A stretch of 64,000 nt of DNA from Pigoraptor vietnamica. Lineage: Eukaryota; Opisthokonta; Filasterea. Below, one piece after another: positions 43,222 to 54,071 of the stretch; positions within the stretch are counted from its first letter, which is position 1, and the number at the start of each line of letters is the position of its first letter. A program made the translations under genes and the position numbers. Below the pieces are notes generated by a model that saw only the letters and a program-made list of their open reading frames with translations, was not told the DNA's origin and searched no databases. Where the stretch lies: the NCBI GenBank assembly GCA_943704525.1, contig CALSCQ010000225.1, positions 1 through 64,000 on the forward strand. The letters run 5' to 3'.

Positions 43222-43374
43222 TGTGTGAAACATTTTGTCTCATTGCTCATTCCCGCGCTCTTTCAGGGTCTCTCCATCGACGACTTCATCCGCAGCAAGC
43301 TCGACGCGACGTACGCAGAGCTTTCGGGCGAGCGTGAGGACGCCAAGGAGTTCCTGACTCCCCTCGCCGATTGA
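41034..43374 (+). CDS. MDH1: Cytosolic NAD-malate dehydrogenase
   Basis: Nine exons (41034-41036, 41130-41228, 41390-41486, 41679-41854, 41993-42115, 42290-42466, 42646-42759, 43021-43131, 43267-43374) give 335 residues, the usual cytosolic MDH length. It interconverts malate and oxaloacetate with NAD(H). Visible: the Rossmann [17 protein letters not shown] with [14 protein letters not shown], the active-site loop region [26 protein letters not shown], the substrate Arg in LTRLDHNRA, and the catalytic His in [12 protein letters not shown]. Exon 1 codes only for the initiator ATG and is directly followed by a GTGAGT donor. No N-terminal targeting sequence and no C-terminal SKL, so the cytosol is expected. 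Introns 7 and 8 hold GT and GTGC repeats. Confidence 0.96.
42822..42998. repeat. (GT)n microsatellite in MDH1 intron 7
   Basis: A pure GT tract followed by TTTG, TGCG and GT units. A separate (GTGC)n tract of about 45 bp lies in intron 8 (43180-43225). Confidence 0.95.
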
Positions 43375-44035
43375 CTAGCCGGCCCCAGTGCGCTCAAGTC
43401 GTCCTCTCAGTCGAAGCTGTAGTGCGGCGCAGGCGAAATTATGCTGAAGAATGCGCGTGTTGTTTGCGTGTGCGTTGCGCATAGCGCGTCATGAAAGAAA
43501 TAACAAGCAGGGCCTTGTGAACAACTACGTCCTGTTTCTCCAACTGGACGCATACGTAACAGCGATTCATTCGCAATCGAAAGCGCAAACCCAAAACAAA
43601 CGCACTATAACAAGCACGGCCTTGTGAATAGAGACGTCTGCCTCTCACTTCCCTTTGAACCCCCCCCACCCTCCCCCAACTGGACGCATAAGTGACACAG
43701 GAGAGAATAACTTCATTCGCAATCGAAAGCGCAAACCCCAAAAAAGGCAAACGGACGGAATAGTGGCGATACCAAAACGAGACTGAAAAAGAAGGGACAA
43801 AGGAACGCAATCGAAAACAACAGCGCAGAGGCAGACAGCGATCGCAAACGATTTTTTGGCGCGTTAAAACGACAAACGCAGGCGAGTAACAACGCGGCGA
43901 GCACGAAGCGTGCCAGTCCGACGAGTGCGACGAGTGCCAATAAATTACTGAGCCCCACGCCGAGATTGTGCGTGTCGGGCAATCATCCACCGTAACCCAC
44001 GCCCGCCGCTCGTCGACTGTCTAGCACGACGGCTT
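43375..44035. other. Convergent spacer with an imperfect tandem duplication
   Basis: Words such as ACAAGCA(G/C)GGCCTTGTGAA, CAACTGGACGCATA and CATTCGCAATCGAAAGCGCA each occur twice, 108-146 bp apart, between about 43500 and 43745. No gene is seen. Confidence 0.6.
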
Positions 44036-45056
44036 CTAGCACGCCGGAACGGAGCACTTGACGTTGGCCATTTGGCGCATGGCTTGCTCGAGGCCCTCCG
44101 TCGGGTGGCTAATGGCAGAGTGGTGGCGCAGGCCGCTCGCGTTCTTGTAGCGCTTCCCGCACACCTCGCACCTGCTCACATCACACAGAGAATAATGAGC
44201 GATGGGAACATTGAGCGACGGGCAGTCGCAACATGCTCACATCACACAGAAAGTCGCAACATGCACACTGGTTGAACATAGCGTCGTCGGCACTCTACTC
44301 TCAAACGCGAAAAGATTCGCACTCGACGCACCTGACGAACCGCGGTGCCTTCCGCAGGCGCGAGTCGCCCGGCTGCGTGTGCCCGTGCAGCGCATGGTAC
44401 TTGATGCCGTTCGGATTCTTGTACCGCTTGTTGCACCCGGGCACGAGGCACATGTAGGGCTTCTCCGAATTGTCGTCCATCTTTATCGACCGCAGCATCA
44501 CCTCGCTCATCCGAATCGTCGGCCGCGCAGGCGCCGCATCCTCGTCCGACGAGTGAAACGATCCGGTGTCCGAGAAGCTGCCGTCCTCCCCGTCGTCGTC
44601 CCCATCGTCCACGACACCGCGCGCGCCCTGGGCGTGGCTCTCGCTCTTGCAGCGCTTCCGCACGAGCACAGAGGGGCTGCTGTTCTGCGTGGTTGTCCCC
44701 GACCCAAAGCCGCTGTCCGGACTTCCCGACACGCTCGACGCACCCGTCACACTCGGCCCCGACGCTCTCCTTTGCACCGATGGCGCGCCATGCCGTTGGA
44801 GTGAGAGTGCATCGCGCCCCGCCTGCGTCAACGACGCGTATTTCCGCTTCGCAAGGGCCTCCTCCGAGAAGAATCGACTGACGTGCGAGAGGTGAATCGT
44901 GCTCGGCCGATCATCTCCGTCGCCGCTCCCACCGCCCACAAACGACGACGTCTGGCTGTCTATGTGAAACTCCTCGACATGCTGAATGAGGTCCTCGGTG
45001 CATGAAAACGACTTGCCACAGTTGACCCAGTGGCACGTGTTCACGAGCCACACCAT
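44036..45056 (-). CDS. JAZF1: JAZF1/SFP1-type C2H2 zinc-finger protein
   Basis: Two exons (44332-45056, 44036-44171) give 286 residues. Three C2H2 fingers are arranged as in JAZF1: an N-terminal split finger CHWVNCGKSF...LIQHVEEFH directly after the start, followed by HIDSQTS and an IHLSHVSRFF segment; then after a Ser/Asp-rich linker, CLVPGCNKRYKNPNGIKYH; and across the intron CEVCGKRYKNASGLRHHSAISH. EKPY links to the second finger as in the family. JAZF1 is a NuA4/TIP60-associated chromatin factor and the related yeast SFP1 controls ribosomal genes, so a nuclear regulatory role is likely. The ATG at 45056 is the only one compatible with the first finger. Confidence 0.85.
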
Positions 45057-46220
45057 TCGCAGAAGGCGCGCGCGGGCAGAGTCGCACCGCGCTGCGCCGC
45101 GCCGTTCACCACACGCGAAAGGATTCGAGAGACCGAGCGGCCGTCCCTACTTCGACCCCACGCCGCGAAACGACACTTTGATCGGTAGGTGATGAGCGGC
45201 CGTTAGAGAGGCACGGGCCTCGACTTTCGCAGAGAGCACGGTGAAACGCGCAACGATTACGCAGCGGTTGTCTCGATGAGAGTGAGAGAGAAGAGACGAA
45301 AAATGTGAGACGACTTTGTGGGTTGGTGTCGAGACACGAATATAAACCGCAGACTTCGAGTGATGGTTGCGAAAGTATGCTGTCGACTTCAGAAAAGTAA
45401 TACGAGACAGCAAAACGAAGAGAGGAATTATGCTGTGTAACACGTGCGTTCACGCCGGCGCTATGCGCAATGGCGCATGCCTACACACACGCACACACGC
45501 ACACACACACACGCGCGCGCATACACACACAAACAGAGCGACGACGTCGTTCCCGCCCTTGGACACGCGGCCACATGACGTGGAGGGTGTCGCCACCATG
45601 CGCGCCAATACATTAAGTATCTAGATGAATTAGGGAAACGTCATAGATAACGGCCTAAAGGATATCTTATTGTAATTAATTTGTAACAAGTTTGTTTATA
45701 TTGAGTTTAGTATGAACAATACATTTATTTGATAACTCTGGTGTGAAAATATAAAAGTTTTGGTTGCGCCGACAGTGATCGACATCGTTTCCTAATACAA
45801 AATAAATCTAAGTACCAGACGACGTTGTCCATGTGCTCACTTGACAACCAATTTCTGTTACTTTTCGCGGATTTACGAACACCATATATCTCTTTGTGAT
45901 ATCCAAAGCGTGAATACAAATTCAAACTGCAGAAAAAGTAAATTAATACGATGACATCATTGTACTTTGCATAGCGACGTCACCAGTTACACCCTGTTAC
46001 AACGCCTGCTCGAGTACACTGTCGACTCTACTTGTGTGTTGAAGGAACATGGGCTCGTGGCACGTGGAACTGAGAGAGGAAACGCAGCAACGCGATGCGT
46101 CCTATAGTAGATGCATTATTGTAGTACCTCGGACGCGGTCACGTGGAGTGGTGACCACACGACTGAACACGCACGACTTGATACCATTATTTACATCTGT
46201 TGGGTTTGTCGTGGCCCAAA
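45057..46220. other. Intergenic region, divergent JAZF1-like (-) and F-box/LRR (+)
   Basis: About 1.16 kb. A CA/CG microsatellite lies at 45482-45535 and an AT-rich stretch at 45605-45960. A 66-codon minus frame in the AT-rich part has no recognisable content. The right end (46070-46105) shares GAGAGGAAACGCA and GATGCGTC-like words with sequence downstream of the third array unit. Confidence 0.5.
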
Positions 46221-47776
46221 ATGTCCTCGCGCGCCCTCCGTTCGCCGTCCCTCGGCGATGTGCCCGTCGAGGTGCTCCTCGCCCACATTGCGTCGCGACT
46301 GAACCAGCGCAGCCTCGTCTCCCTCTCGTCCGTGTCGCGCGCCTTTCGTCGCACCCTCGCGCCCCTGCTCACGTGCGTTTTGCGGAATTGGAGGGCCTAC
46401 GAGTACATCACCGACCCTGCGTTGCGCGAAGAGTTGACCGAAGCGGGGCTCGGCGTCAGAATCGTGTGGTCAGCCATTGAGTGCCGGTTTCACGTCGAAG
46501 ATTGGGCTGTCTTTGCGCGCGTCCACGAGCTCGACGTGCATCACTACGATGATGTTATCGACGTATCTTCGCTCGGCCGCCTGCGCCGACTCGAGCTGCG
46601 TGGCTGCGCGAACATAACGGGCGACATCTCCGCGCTCGGTCGCGTGCGGCGACTCGCGCTGGAGAATTGCGCTCACCTGAGGGACGTGTCGTCGCTCGGC
46701 AACGTTCATACTCTCGATTTGAGGGGATGCGCGGGCGTAAGGACGTGTCCGTGCTCGGTCACGTTCATACTCTCGACCTGAGCGGATGCGCGGGTGTATC
46801 GGACGTGTCGTCGCTCGGTCATACACTCGATTTGAGAGGATGCGCGGGCGTAACGGACGTGTCCGTGCTCGGTCACGTTCATACACTCGACCTGAGCGGA
46901 TGCGCGGGTGTATCGGACGTGTCGGCGCTCGGCGGTGCTCACACTCTGAATCTCGCGGGTTGTTTGGGGGTGGTGGACGTTTCCGCGCTCGGGCGCGTGC
47001 ACACGCTGGATTTGTCGAGCTGCAAACGCGTGGCGAACGTCTCTGCGCTCGGGCACGTGCACACGCTCAGTCTTTCGCGCTGTTTGCGAGTCAGAGACGT
47101 ATCAGAGCTCGGCGGTGTCCACACACTGTGCTTGACGGGGTGCGACAATGTTACCAACGTCTCTTCGCTAGGCGCGGTGCACTCTCTCAGGTTGGACTTC
47201 TGCTATGGCGTTTCGCAACTGGGCGGTGTGCACGAGCTCATTCTCGCATGCGGAAGCGTTCGCGATGTCTCGGCGCTAGGCGGCGTCCACACGCTCGACT
47301 TGAAGGAGTGTCCGGTCACTGACGTGTCTGCGCTTGGACGTGTGTACAACCTCGATTTGGGGTCCTGCCCCGGCGTTTCGGACGTGTCGCGGCTCGGCGG
47401 CGTCCACACGCTCTCTCTCAATTTCACGAGTGTACGAGACGTCTCGATGCTGGGCGGCGTGAAAGTGCTCGAACTACGAAGCTGCGAAGAGATCGAGAGC
47501 GACGTGTCGCAACTCGGTGGCGTTCACTTCCTCGACCTGTCCGAGTGCGAAGCCGGTGCGGACGACCTCTCCGCCCTCAGCAACGTCCACACGCTCTATC
47601 TTCAAAATAGGGAGGGTGTGTTTGACGTGTCCGTTCTGGGCGGCGTGCACGATCTCAACTTATGGGGCTCGAGGCGCGTGACTGGGGTTTGGGACGTTAT
47701 GTTCATTCCGGAGCTCACGATGCCCAACGGGGACGTGTGGGCCCATGGCGTGTGTAAATGGCACGTGTCGAAATAG
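46221..47776 (+). pseudogene. F-box/LRR protein, array unit 1 (one frameshift)
   Basis: The frame begins MSSRALRSPSLGD with an F-box-like helix bundle (VPVEVLLAHIASRL, SVSRAFRRTLAPLL). Then come about 16 or more short leucine-rich repeats of 20-21 residues with consensus DVSALGGVHTLDLSGC. Compared with unit 2, one C is missing near 46740 (GTAAGGACG for GTAACGGACG), which shifts the frame; the remainder is open to 47776. Two in-frame losses within repeats are also visible (SLGHTLDL and GVSQLGG). Either a recent pseudogene or a base-calling error. If intact it would be a substrate receptor of an SCF ubiquitin ligase. It lacks introns, unlike most neighbours. Confidence 0.7.
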
Positions 47777-48356
47777 TCTTGATCTTTGTTTGCCGAATAC
47801 ACTGTTCGACACGGTATGGACACTTTATGAACTTGCAATCAACCGCAACGTCACACACGCACGTACACACACGCGCCCGCGCGCATACGCCCCACTCACA
47901 CAAAAACACACTGGTGCTGTCTCGGCGTTTGGCTGGGCTAAGTGCCGTGGAAGAGCCGGCGACCGTCACCAAAGTTGCACTGACCGCCGGGCTGTTACAC
48001 TTGCGGCACTGCACATTCCTCGCCGTGGCCACCGTTGGCTTGACGAGCTCTCTAACAGAGGAAGGCATCCCCGAGGCAACGGCAGCCTCAAACCACTGGG
48101 AGAGGTCACAGCCCTCCTTAAAGCGTTCATTCCTCGGCCCATTGACCGGCGCGAGGACATAAGGCAGTACCCTAAATGTTCATATTCAGACCGAGGTGAC
48201 CGGATTTGCCGGATCGGAAAATGTACGCGTAAATACGAAGTCTCGTAAAACATTTGGTTGGATGGAACACACTCGCAACAGTACTTCGTCCCACCAGTAT
48301 CCGGCCCTACAAAGGCTGCGCAGCACATCGTGCACTCGCGTTCGTCTTGTCCCAAA
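47777..48356. other. Spacer between array units 1 and 2
   Basis: The start of the spacer (TTGTTTGCCGAATACACTGT) is shared with the spacer after unit 2, so the duplication unit extends beyond the coding region. No gene is seen. Confidence 0.5.
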
Positions 48357-49757
48357 ATGTCCTCGCGCGCCCTCCGCTCGCCGTCCCTCGGCGATGTGCC
48401 CGTCGAGGTGCTCCTCGCCCACATTGCGTCGCGACTGAAGCGGCGCAGCCTCATGTCGCTGTCGTCCGTGTCGCGCGCTTTTCGTCGCACCCTCACACCC
48501 CTTCTCACGTGCGTTTTCCGAAAGGAGGAGCATGTCAACGAGTACACCACAAACCCCGCGTTGCGCGAACAGTTGGCCGAAGCGGGGCTCTGTGTTCGAA
48601 TCGTGTTGTGCACCGATTGGGTTCACGTCGAAGATTGGGCTGTCTTTGCGCGCGTCCACGAGCTTGTTGTGCGTGGCTACGACGGTGTTATCGACGTATC
48701 TTCGCTCGGCCGCCTGCGCCGACTCGAGCTGCGTGGCTGCGCTAACATAACGGGCGACATCTCCGCGCTCGGTCGCGTGCGGCGACTCGCGCTGGAGAAT
48801 TGCGCTCACCTGAGGGACGTGTCGTCGCTCGGCAACGTTCATACTCTCGATTTGAGGGAATGCGGCGTAACGGACGTGTCGGCGCTCGGCGGCGTCCACA
48901 CGCTGAATCTCGCGGGTTGTTTGGGCGTAGTGGACGTTTCCGCACTTGGACGCGTGCACACGCTGGATTTGTCGAACTGCAAATGCGTGGCGAACGTCTC
49001 TGCGCTCGGACACGTGCACACGCTCAGGCTTTCGAGATGCTTGCGAGTCACAGACGTATCTGCGCTCGGCGGTGTCCACACACTCAACTTGGGGGGGTGC
49101 GAGAATGTTAGCGACGTGTCTTCGCTAGGCGCGGTGCACTCTCTCATGTTGGACTTCTGCAACGGCGTGAGCGACTTTTCGCAACTGGGCGGAGTGCACA
49201 ACCTCGGTCTCGGTGGCTGCGACAATATTCGCGATGTCTCGGCGCTTGGCGGCGTTCACACGCTCAGCCTGAACGAGTGCGCGCTCATCGCGGACGTGTC
49301 TCCGCTTGGACGTGTGTACGACCTCGATTTGGGGTACTGTTTTGATGTTTCGGACGTGTCGCAACTCGGCGGCGTCAACACGCTTCGTCTCACCCACACG
49401 AGTGTGCGAGACGTCTCGATGCTGGGGGGCGTAGATGTGCTCGAACTGCGCGGCTGCGAAGAGATCGAGAGCGGCGTGTCGCAACTCGGTGGCGTTCGCA
49501 TTCTCGACCTGTCGGAGTGCGAAGCTGGTGCGGACGATCTCTCCGCCCTCAGCAACGTCCACACGCTCTATCTTCAAGATAGGGAGGGTGTGTTTGACGT
49601 GTCCGTTCTGGGCGGCGTGCACGATCTCAACTTATGGGGCTCGAGGCGTGTGACTGGGGTTTGGGACGTTATGTTCATTCCCAGGCTCACGATGCCCAAC
49701 GGGGACGTGTGGGCCCATGGCGTATGTGAACGTCAGTTCCGTTCGAGAAAGGTTTGA
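48357..49757 (+). CDS. F-box/LRR protein, array unit 2 (intact)
   Basis: An intronless ORF of 466 residues. The N-terminal F-box-like segment (PVEVLLAHIASRLKRRSLMS, about 15-50) is followed by a linker (EDWAVFARVHEL) and 16 LRRs of 20-21 residues, consensus DVSALGGVHTLNLAGC-V, running to WGSRRVTGVWDV. The C-terminus keeps MPNGDVWAHGVC. F-box/LRR proteins usually recruit substrates to SKP1-cullin ligases; the target is unknown. The Cys at the end of each repeat resembles cysteine-containing LRRs, but the unit is shorter. An upstream in-frame start at 48258 would add 33 residues; the later ATG is preferred because the shared CCCAAAATGTCCTCG context occurs in all three units. Confidence 0.85.
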   Translation: MSSRALRSPSLGDVPVEVLLAHIASRLKRRSLMSLSSVSRAFRRTLTPLLTCVFRKEEHVNEYTTNPALREQLAEAGLCVRIVLCTDWVHVEDWAVFARVHELVVRGYDGVIDVSSLGRLRRLELRGCANITGDISALGRVRRLALENCAHLRDVSSLGNVHTLDLRECGVTDVSALGGVHTLNLAGCLGVVDVSALGRVHTLDLSNCKCVANVSALGHVHTLRLSRCLRVTDVSALGGVHTLNLGGCENVSDVSSLGAVHSLMLDFCNGVSDFSQLGGVHNLGLGGCDNIRDVSALGGVHTLSLNECALIADVSPLGRVYDLDLGYCFDVSDVSQLGGVNTLRLTHTSVRDVSMLGGVDVLELRGCEEIESGVSQLGGVRILDLSECEAGADDLSALSNVHTLYLQDREGVFDVSVLGGVHDLNLWGSRRVTGVWDVMFIPRLTMPNGDVWAHGVCERQFRSRKV

Positions 49758-50170
49758 TTGTTTGTTTGCCGAAATACACCGTTCCGGTCGGCGACACGGC
49801 ATGGGCGCACCGGTCGGAACATGCAATTCATACAACGCCATGGAACACCGCACACCCGCTCACACGCGTGCATACGCCAACCGACTCCACACACAACTCG
49901 CACAGTGAGCAACTGTCGGCGTATACTGGATCTGACAAAAAGCGACCGCCGGTGCGCCTGGGCACCAATGCTGCCGAACCCGACGGTCCACGACCGCCAG
50001 CAGAGAGTCCCCTGCATGCGGAGCGACAAATTGCGACACTATCGGAAAATGCAAGTATTACGATCGGCAAATACTCGGAAAAGAAACAGCGAGGCCTTCA
50101 ATTCGGGCGGCCGGCGGCATCGTGCTTTTTGAGACACATCTCCATGCACTCGCGTTTGTCGTGGCCCAAA
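49758..50170. other. Spacer between array units 2 and 3
   Basis: Begins with the same post-stop sequence as after unit 1 (GTTTGCCGAAATACACCGTT). Nothing else is recognised. Confidence 0.5.
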
Positions 50171-51572
50171 ATGTCCTCGCGCGCCCTCCGTTCGCCGTCC
50201 CTCGGCGAACGCCCGTCGAGGTGCTCCTCGCCCACATTGCGTCGCGACTGAACCAGCGCAGCCTCGTCTCGCTCTCGTCCGTGTCGCGCGCCTTTCGTCG
50301 CACCCTCGCGCCCCTTCTCACGTGCGTTTTGCGCAAGGAGGAGCGTGTCCACGAGTACACAACAAACCCGCGTTGCGCGAAGAGTTGGCTGAAGCGGGGC
50401 TCTGCGTTCGAATCGTGTGGTCAGCCATTGATTGCCGGCTTCACGTCGAAGATTGGGCTGTCTTTGCGCGCGTCCACGAGCTCTCCGTGAATGGCTACGA
50501 CGGTGTTATCGACGTATCTTCGCTCGGCCGCCTGCGCCGACTCGAGCTGCGTGGATGCGCGAACATAACGGGCGATATCTCAGCGCTCGATCGTGTGCGG
50601 TGCCTCGCGCTGGAGAATTGCGCTCACCTGAGGGACGTGTCGGCGCTCGGCAACGTTCATACACTCGATTTAAGGGGCTGCGCGGGCATAACGGACGTGT
50701 CGGCGCTCGGCGGCGTCCACACGCTGAATCTCGCAGGTTGTTCGGGCGTGGTGGACGTTTCCGCACTCGGCCGCGTGCACACGCTGGATCTGTCGCACTG
50801 CAAATGCGTGGCGAACGTCTTTGCGCTCGGGCACGTGCACACGCTTAGCCTTTCGAGATGCTTGCGAGTCACAGACGTATCTGCGCTCGGCGGTGTCCAC
50901 ACACTCAACTTGTCGCACTGCAACAAGGTCACCAACGTCTCCTTGCTGGGCGCGGTGCACTCTCTCAGGTTGGACTTCTGCTATGGCGTGACGGACGTTT
51001 CGCAACTGGGCGGTGTGTGCAAGCTCTTTCTCGCGCACTGCGAGAACGTTCGCGATGTCTCGGCGCTAGGCGGCGTCCACACGCTCGACTTGAAGGAGTG
51101 TCCGGTCCGTGACGTGTCTGCGCTTGGACGTGTGTACGACCTCGATCTGGAGTCTTGTTCCCGCCTTTCGGACGTGTCGCAACTCGGCGGTGTCAACGCG
51201 CTTCGCCTAAATTACACTAGTGTGCGCGACGTCTCGATGCTGGGGGGCGTAGAAGTACTCAGTCTGCGTGGCTGCGTCGGGATCGAGAGCGGCGTGTCGC
51301 AACTCGGTCGCGTTTCCATCCTCGACCTGTCCGGGTGCGAAGTCGGTGAGGACGATCTCGAGGCCCTCAGCAACGTCCACACGCTCTATCTTCAATATCG
51401 GGAGGACGTGTTTAACGTGTCCGCTCTGGGCGGCGCGCACGATCTCAACTTGCTGGACTCGAGCCGCGTGATTGGGCTGTGTGACGTCATGTTCATCCCC
51501 TCGCTCACGATGCCCAATGGGGACGAGTGGAGCCACGGCGTGTGTAGGTGGCGCGAGTCGGAACATTTTTGA
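50171..51572 (+). pseudogene. F-box/LRR protein, array unit 3 (two frameshifts)
   Basis: Same architecture as unit 2. Relative to it, one base is lost near 50209 within the start of the F-box (GGCGAACGCCC for GGCGATGTGCCC) and one C near 50370 (AACCCGCG for AACCCCGCG). These split the N-terminus, after which a frame stays open through about 16 LRRs to 51572. The LRR part is well preserved (DVSALGGVHTLNLAGCSGVV), so inactivation is recent or the frameshifts are assembly errors. An in-frame ATG after the second shift (50322 in the open frame) could still give an LRR-only product. Confidence 0.7.
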
Positions 51573-52066
51573 TTATCGCCTGCTGCCAATTGCGAACCTG
51601 ACGAATATACTGTTGGACGTGTTGTATTGACAACTTATCACACAACGCCACAACACCACACGCGCCGCACGTGCACGTGCACTCGCACACAGCACACGGT
51701 GCTACCTTGGCGTTTTGCTTGATATAGTAGTCGGCCGTGCGACGCCACCAAAGTTACACCTGTTACATCTGCTCCATTTGATTTCACTATTTCATTCCTC
51801 GGCCGACCGACCGGCGACGGCGTTGAAGGATGCATGCGGGATAACGCAGAAAGAGAGGAAACGCAACGCACGCGACGCGTCTATACATTGCAGAAGAGAC
51901 TTCGCGGCCATTTAAATACTGGCATCGACGAAAACACACACAAAAAGTGAATGTGGTTAGTAGCCACTCACAAAGTGCAAGCTTTTCACAAGCTGCACGA
52001 TGTGTGAGGCCCACAAAAGAAATGTCGGACGGATCCGCGCGCCCTTATCGCGACGGTCACGGCGAC
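51573..52066. other. Convergent spacer with possible relic of a fourth array unit
   Basis: From about 51740 to 51885 the sequence resembles the flank upstream of unit 1 (CACCAAAGTTACACCTGTTACA-like words, then GAGAGGAAACGCAACGCACG and GACGCGTC), but no F-box/LRR coding follows. This suggests a truncated duplicate or an array boundary. Confidence 0.4.
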
Positions 52067-54071
52067 TCAGTACTGAAGGGACAGATCGTGCTGGTCCCAC
52101 TGCCCGGCAAGCGCGTTCTCGGTAATGCCGCAGTGGGCGAACGTCGAGATGAGCGTGCCGTCGAGCGATGCGCTCAGGAACGCGCCCGGGTGCGCCACGT
52201 GCGCGAGGTCGACGCCGTCCTTCGTGATCGCGTCCATCAGGTGGTCGGGAACGGCGTCCTCGACGTCCAAGTCCTTCAGGAACTCTTGCGAGAGGAACTC
52301 GTCGCCCGTGGGATCGCCGAGGTGTGGCAGTTCGTGGCCACCCATTCCCATCGCGACATCGCACGCGTCCACGACGTGGTCGAGGTCCGGTGGCGTCGCA
52401 ATGTCCACGTCGCCGTCGAGTGAGAAGAAGGGCGGGTCGCATACGGCAAAGGACACGACCGCGCACGAGCCGAGGCCGTCGGCGGATCCCTTGGTCGCGG
52501 CGGAGGACTTGCGCGAGACGGGGCTCATGTCGACGCCGATGAATGGCATGCACTTGTTGAGATTGCGCACGTTCTTGAGGTTCACGGAGCCCGTCGTGTG
52601 CCGCCGCGTGTGCTTCTTCTTGATTGGCGAGCGAGAGCCCGTCTGGACGGGGGCGTTGCTGGACGTCGTTCCCCTGTGCTTGGCGATGGCCTGGTTGATG
52701 ACGCGCTCGTACGACGGGTCGATCGTCCAGTGCGAAAACTTTGCCGAGTCTTCCGACACGCGCTTGAAGCACTTGTTGAGGGAGAGGTTGTGCCGCACAG
52801 AGTTCTGCGAAGAAGGGATGAAGAGAGGACGGGCGTAAGTGCGCGCGCAAAAACGCTCAATTGCTGTATGCGTACGTGCGTGCGTGTATGCGTGCACGCG
52901 TGTGAGGAGAGAGTGAGGGCGAGTGCATGTGAATTATTACCTTCCATGCGCACGTGGTCTCGCGGTAGTAAGGGAATGCGTCCTGAATCCACTCGTAAAT
53001 CTCGCTGACCGTCAGCTTCTTGCTTGCGCTGCTATTGATCGCCAGCGCAATGAGGCACGCAAACGAGTACGGCGGCTTCGCATTGCTGTCCCCGCTCGCG
53101 TCGCTGCTGGTGTCAGACAGGCCCAGCACGCTCTCGAGCAGCGCACGGTCCTCGTCGCTCGACTCCGCCTCCGAAGAATCCGTCTTCATGGTCCGCCGCT
53201 TGCGCTTGGGCGTTGTCGCGGTGCTCTTCGTCGACGTGGCAGTGTCGTTCGGTGGCGAGACAACCTCCTTGATCGTGGCCGTGGACGGCGTCTTCGAGCC
53301 ACGCCGGCGTGTGGGCGTCGCAGGCGCTGCGTTGTCCGATTCCGTACCCGCGGGTGCCGAGCTCTGCCGACGGGGTGTGCGGCGGCGAGAGGGGGTCGCC
53401 GTGCTCGCCTTCGTTTCCGCTTGCGACTGCGATTCGCCGACCATTCCGCCGGTCGAGTCTTGCCGCTCGAGTGTGGGCAGCAGCTTGGGCACTGCGGACG
53501 AGAGCGGCGCCGTCCCCGCGCTGAACGACAGCGACCTCTTCGGTAAGGCAGGCGACGCGAACCGCTTGGGACTCGCAAGAGGGACTTGAACACGTGCGGC
53601 GGCCATGAGCGGCGTACCTGGCATGCTCGCACTGCCCGCCTGCGTGGCCATGGGCGAGAGCGCGGGGGAGAGGGGCGGCGGGAGCATGGGGTTGGGCACA
53701 GCGTTCTCGTCGCCCTCGATCGAGCTGAGGGGCATCGTCATCGACGAGAGCCAGCTGAGGCTCGTGAGTTCGTCGTTGTGCGCGTCGGATGTCGCGGGCG
53801 CGGAACTTCCGCTCGCGTTGCTGTCGGGAGTGCCCGGGTCCGACTTGCCCGAGCTCATGTGGGAGGCGGGGCTCGAACTTCCGTCCCCCCGGTGGGACAT
53901 GATGTAGACCTTGAGAGACGCATACTCGTCGGCAAAGTGAGGAGTACCGACGGCGGAAGCCAGTCGCTCGAAGCCGAGACGGACGGTGATGTCGCCTCGG
54001 AGGCCGTGTTGGCTGGCGATGCGCCCCAGCAGCTCGAGCTGGAGCTGATCGCCGCGCCCTCCCCGGTTCAT
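52067..54071 (-). CDS. Forkhead-domain transcription factor
   Basis: Two exons (52941-54071, 52067-52804) give 622 residues. The forkhead domain (from about 332) begins [17 protein letters not shown], continues [20 protein letters not shown] and, across the intron, [16 protein letters not shown] with HWTIDPSYE: all core elements, including the DNA-contacting [10 protein letters not shown] helix. The intron splits the recognition region just before NSVRHN. The N-terminal 330 residues are Ser/Pro-rich with basic patches ([20 protein letters not shown]) that can serve as nuclear localisation signals. An N-terminal segment ([13 protein letters not shown]) may be conserved but is unassigned. The C-terminus is acidic and likely activating. 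I cannot place it in a FOX subfamily. Confidence 0.93.

Noticed and set aside
45725-45925. A 66-codon minus frame in an AT-rich spacer
   Set aside because: Base composition unlike local genes, no recognisable content, no splice context.
47966-49079. Minus-strand open frames through F-box/LRR unit 2 and its upstream spacer, with a CxxC-rich stretch (ECTMCCAAF, KYCCEC)
   Set aside because: They are the antisense of the F-box/LRR genes and recur wherever the LRR repeats occur; the Cys-rich part lies in the promoter of unit 2 and has no conserved partner in the other units.
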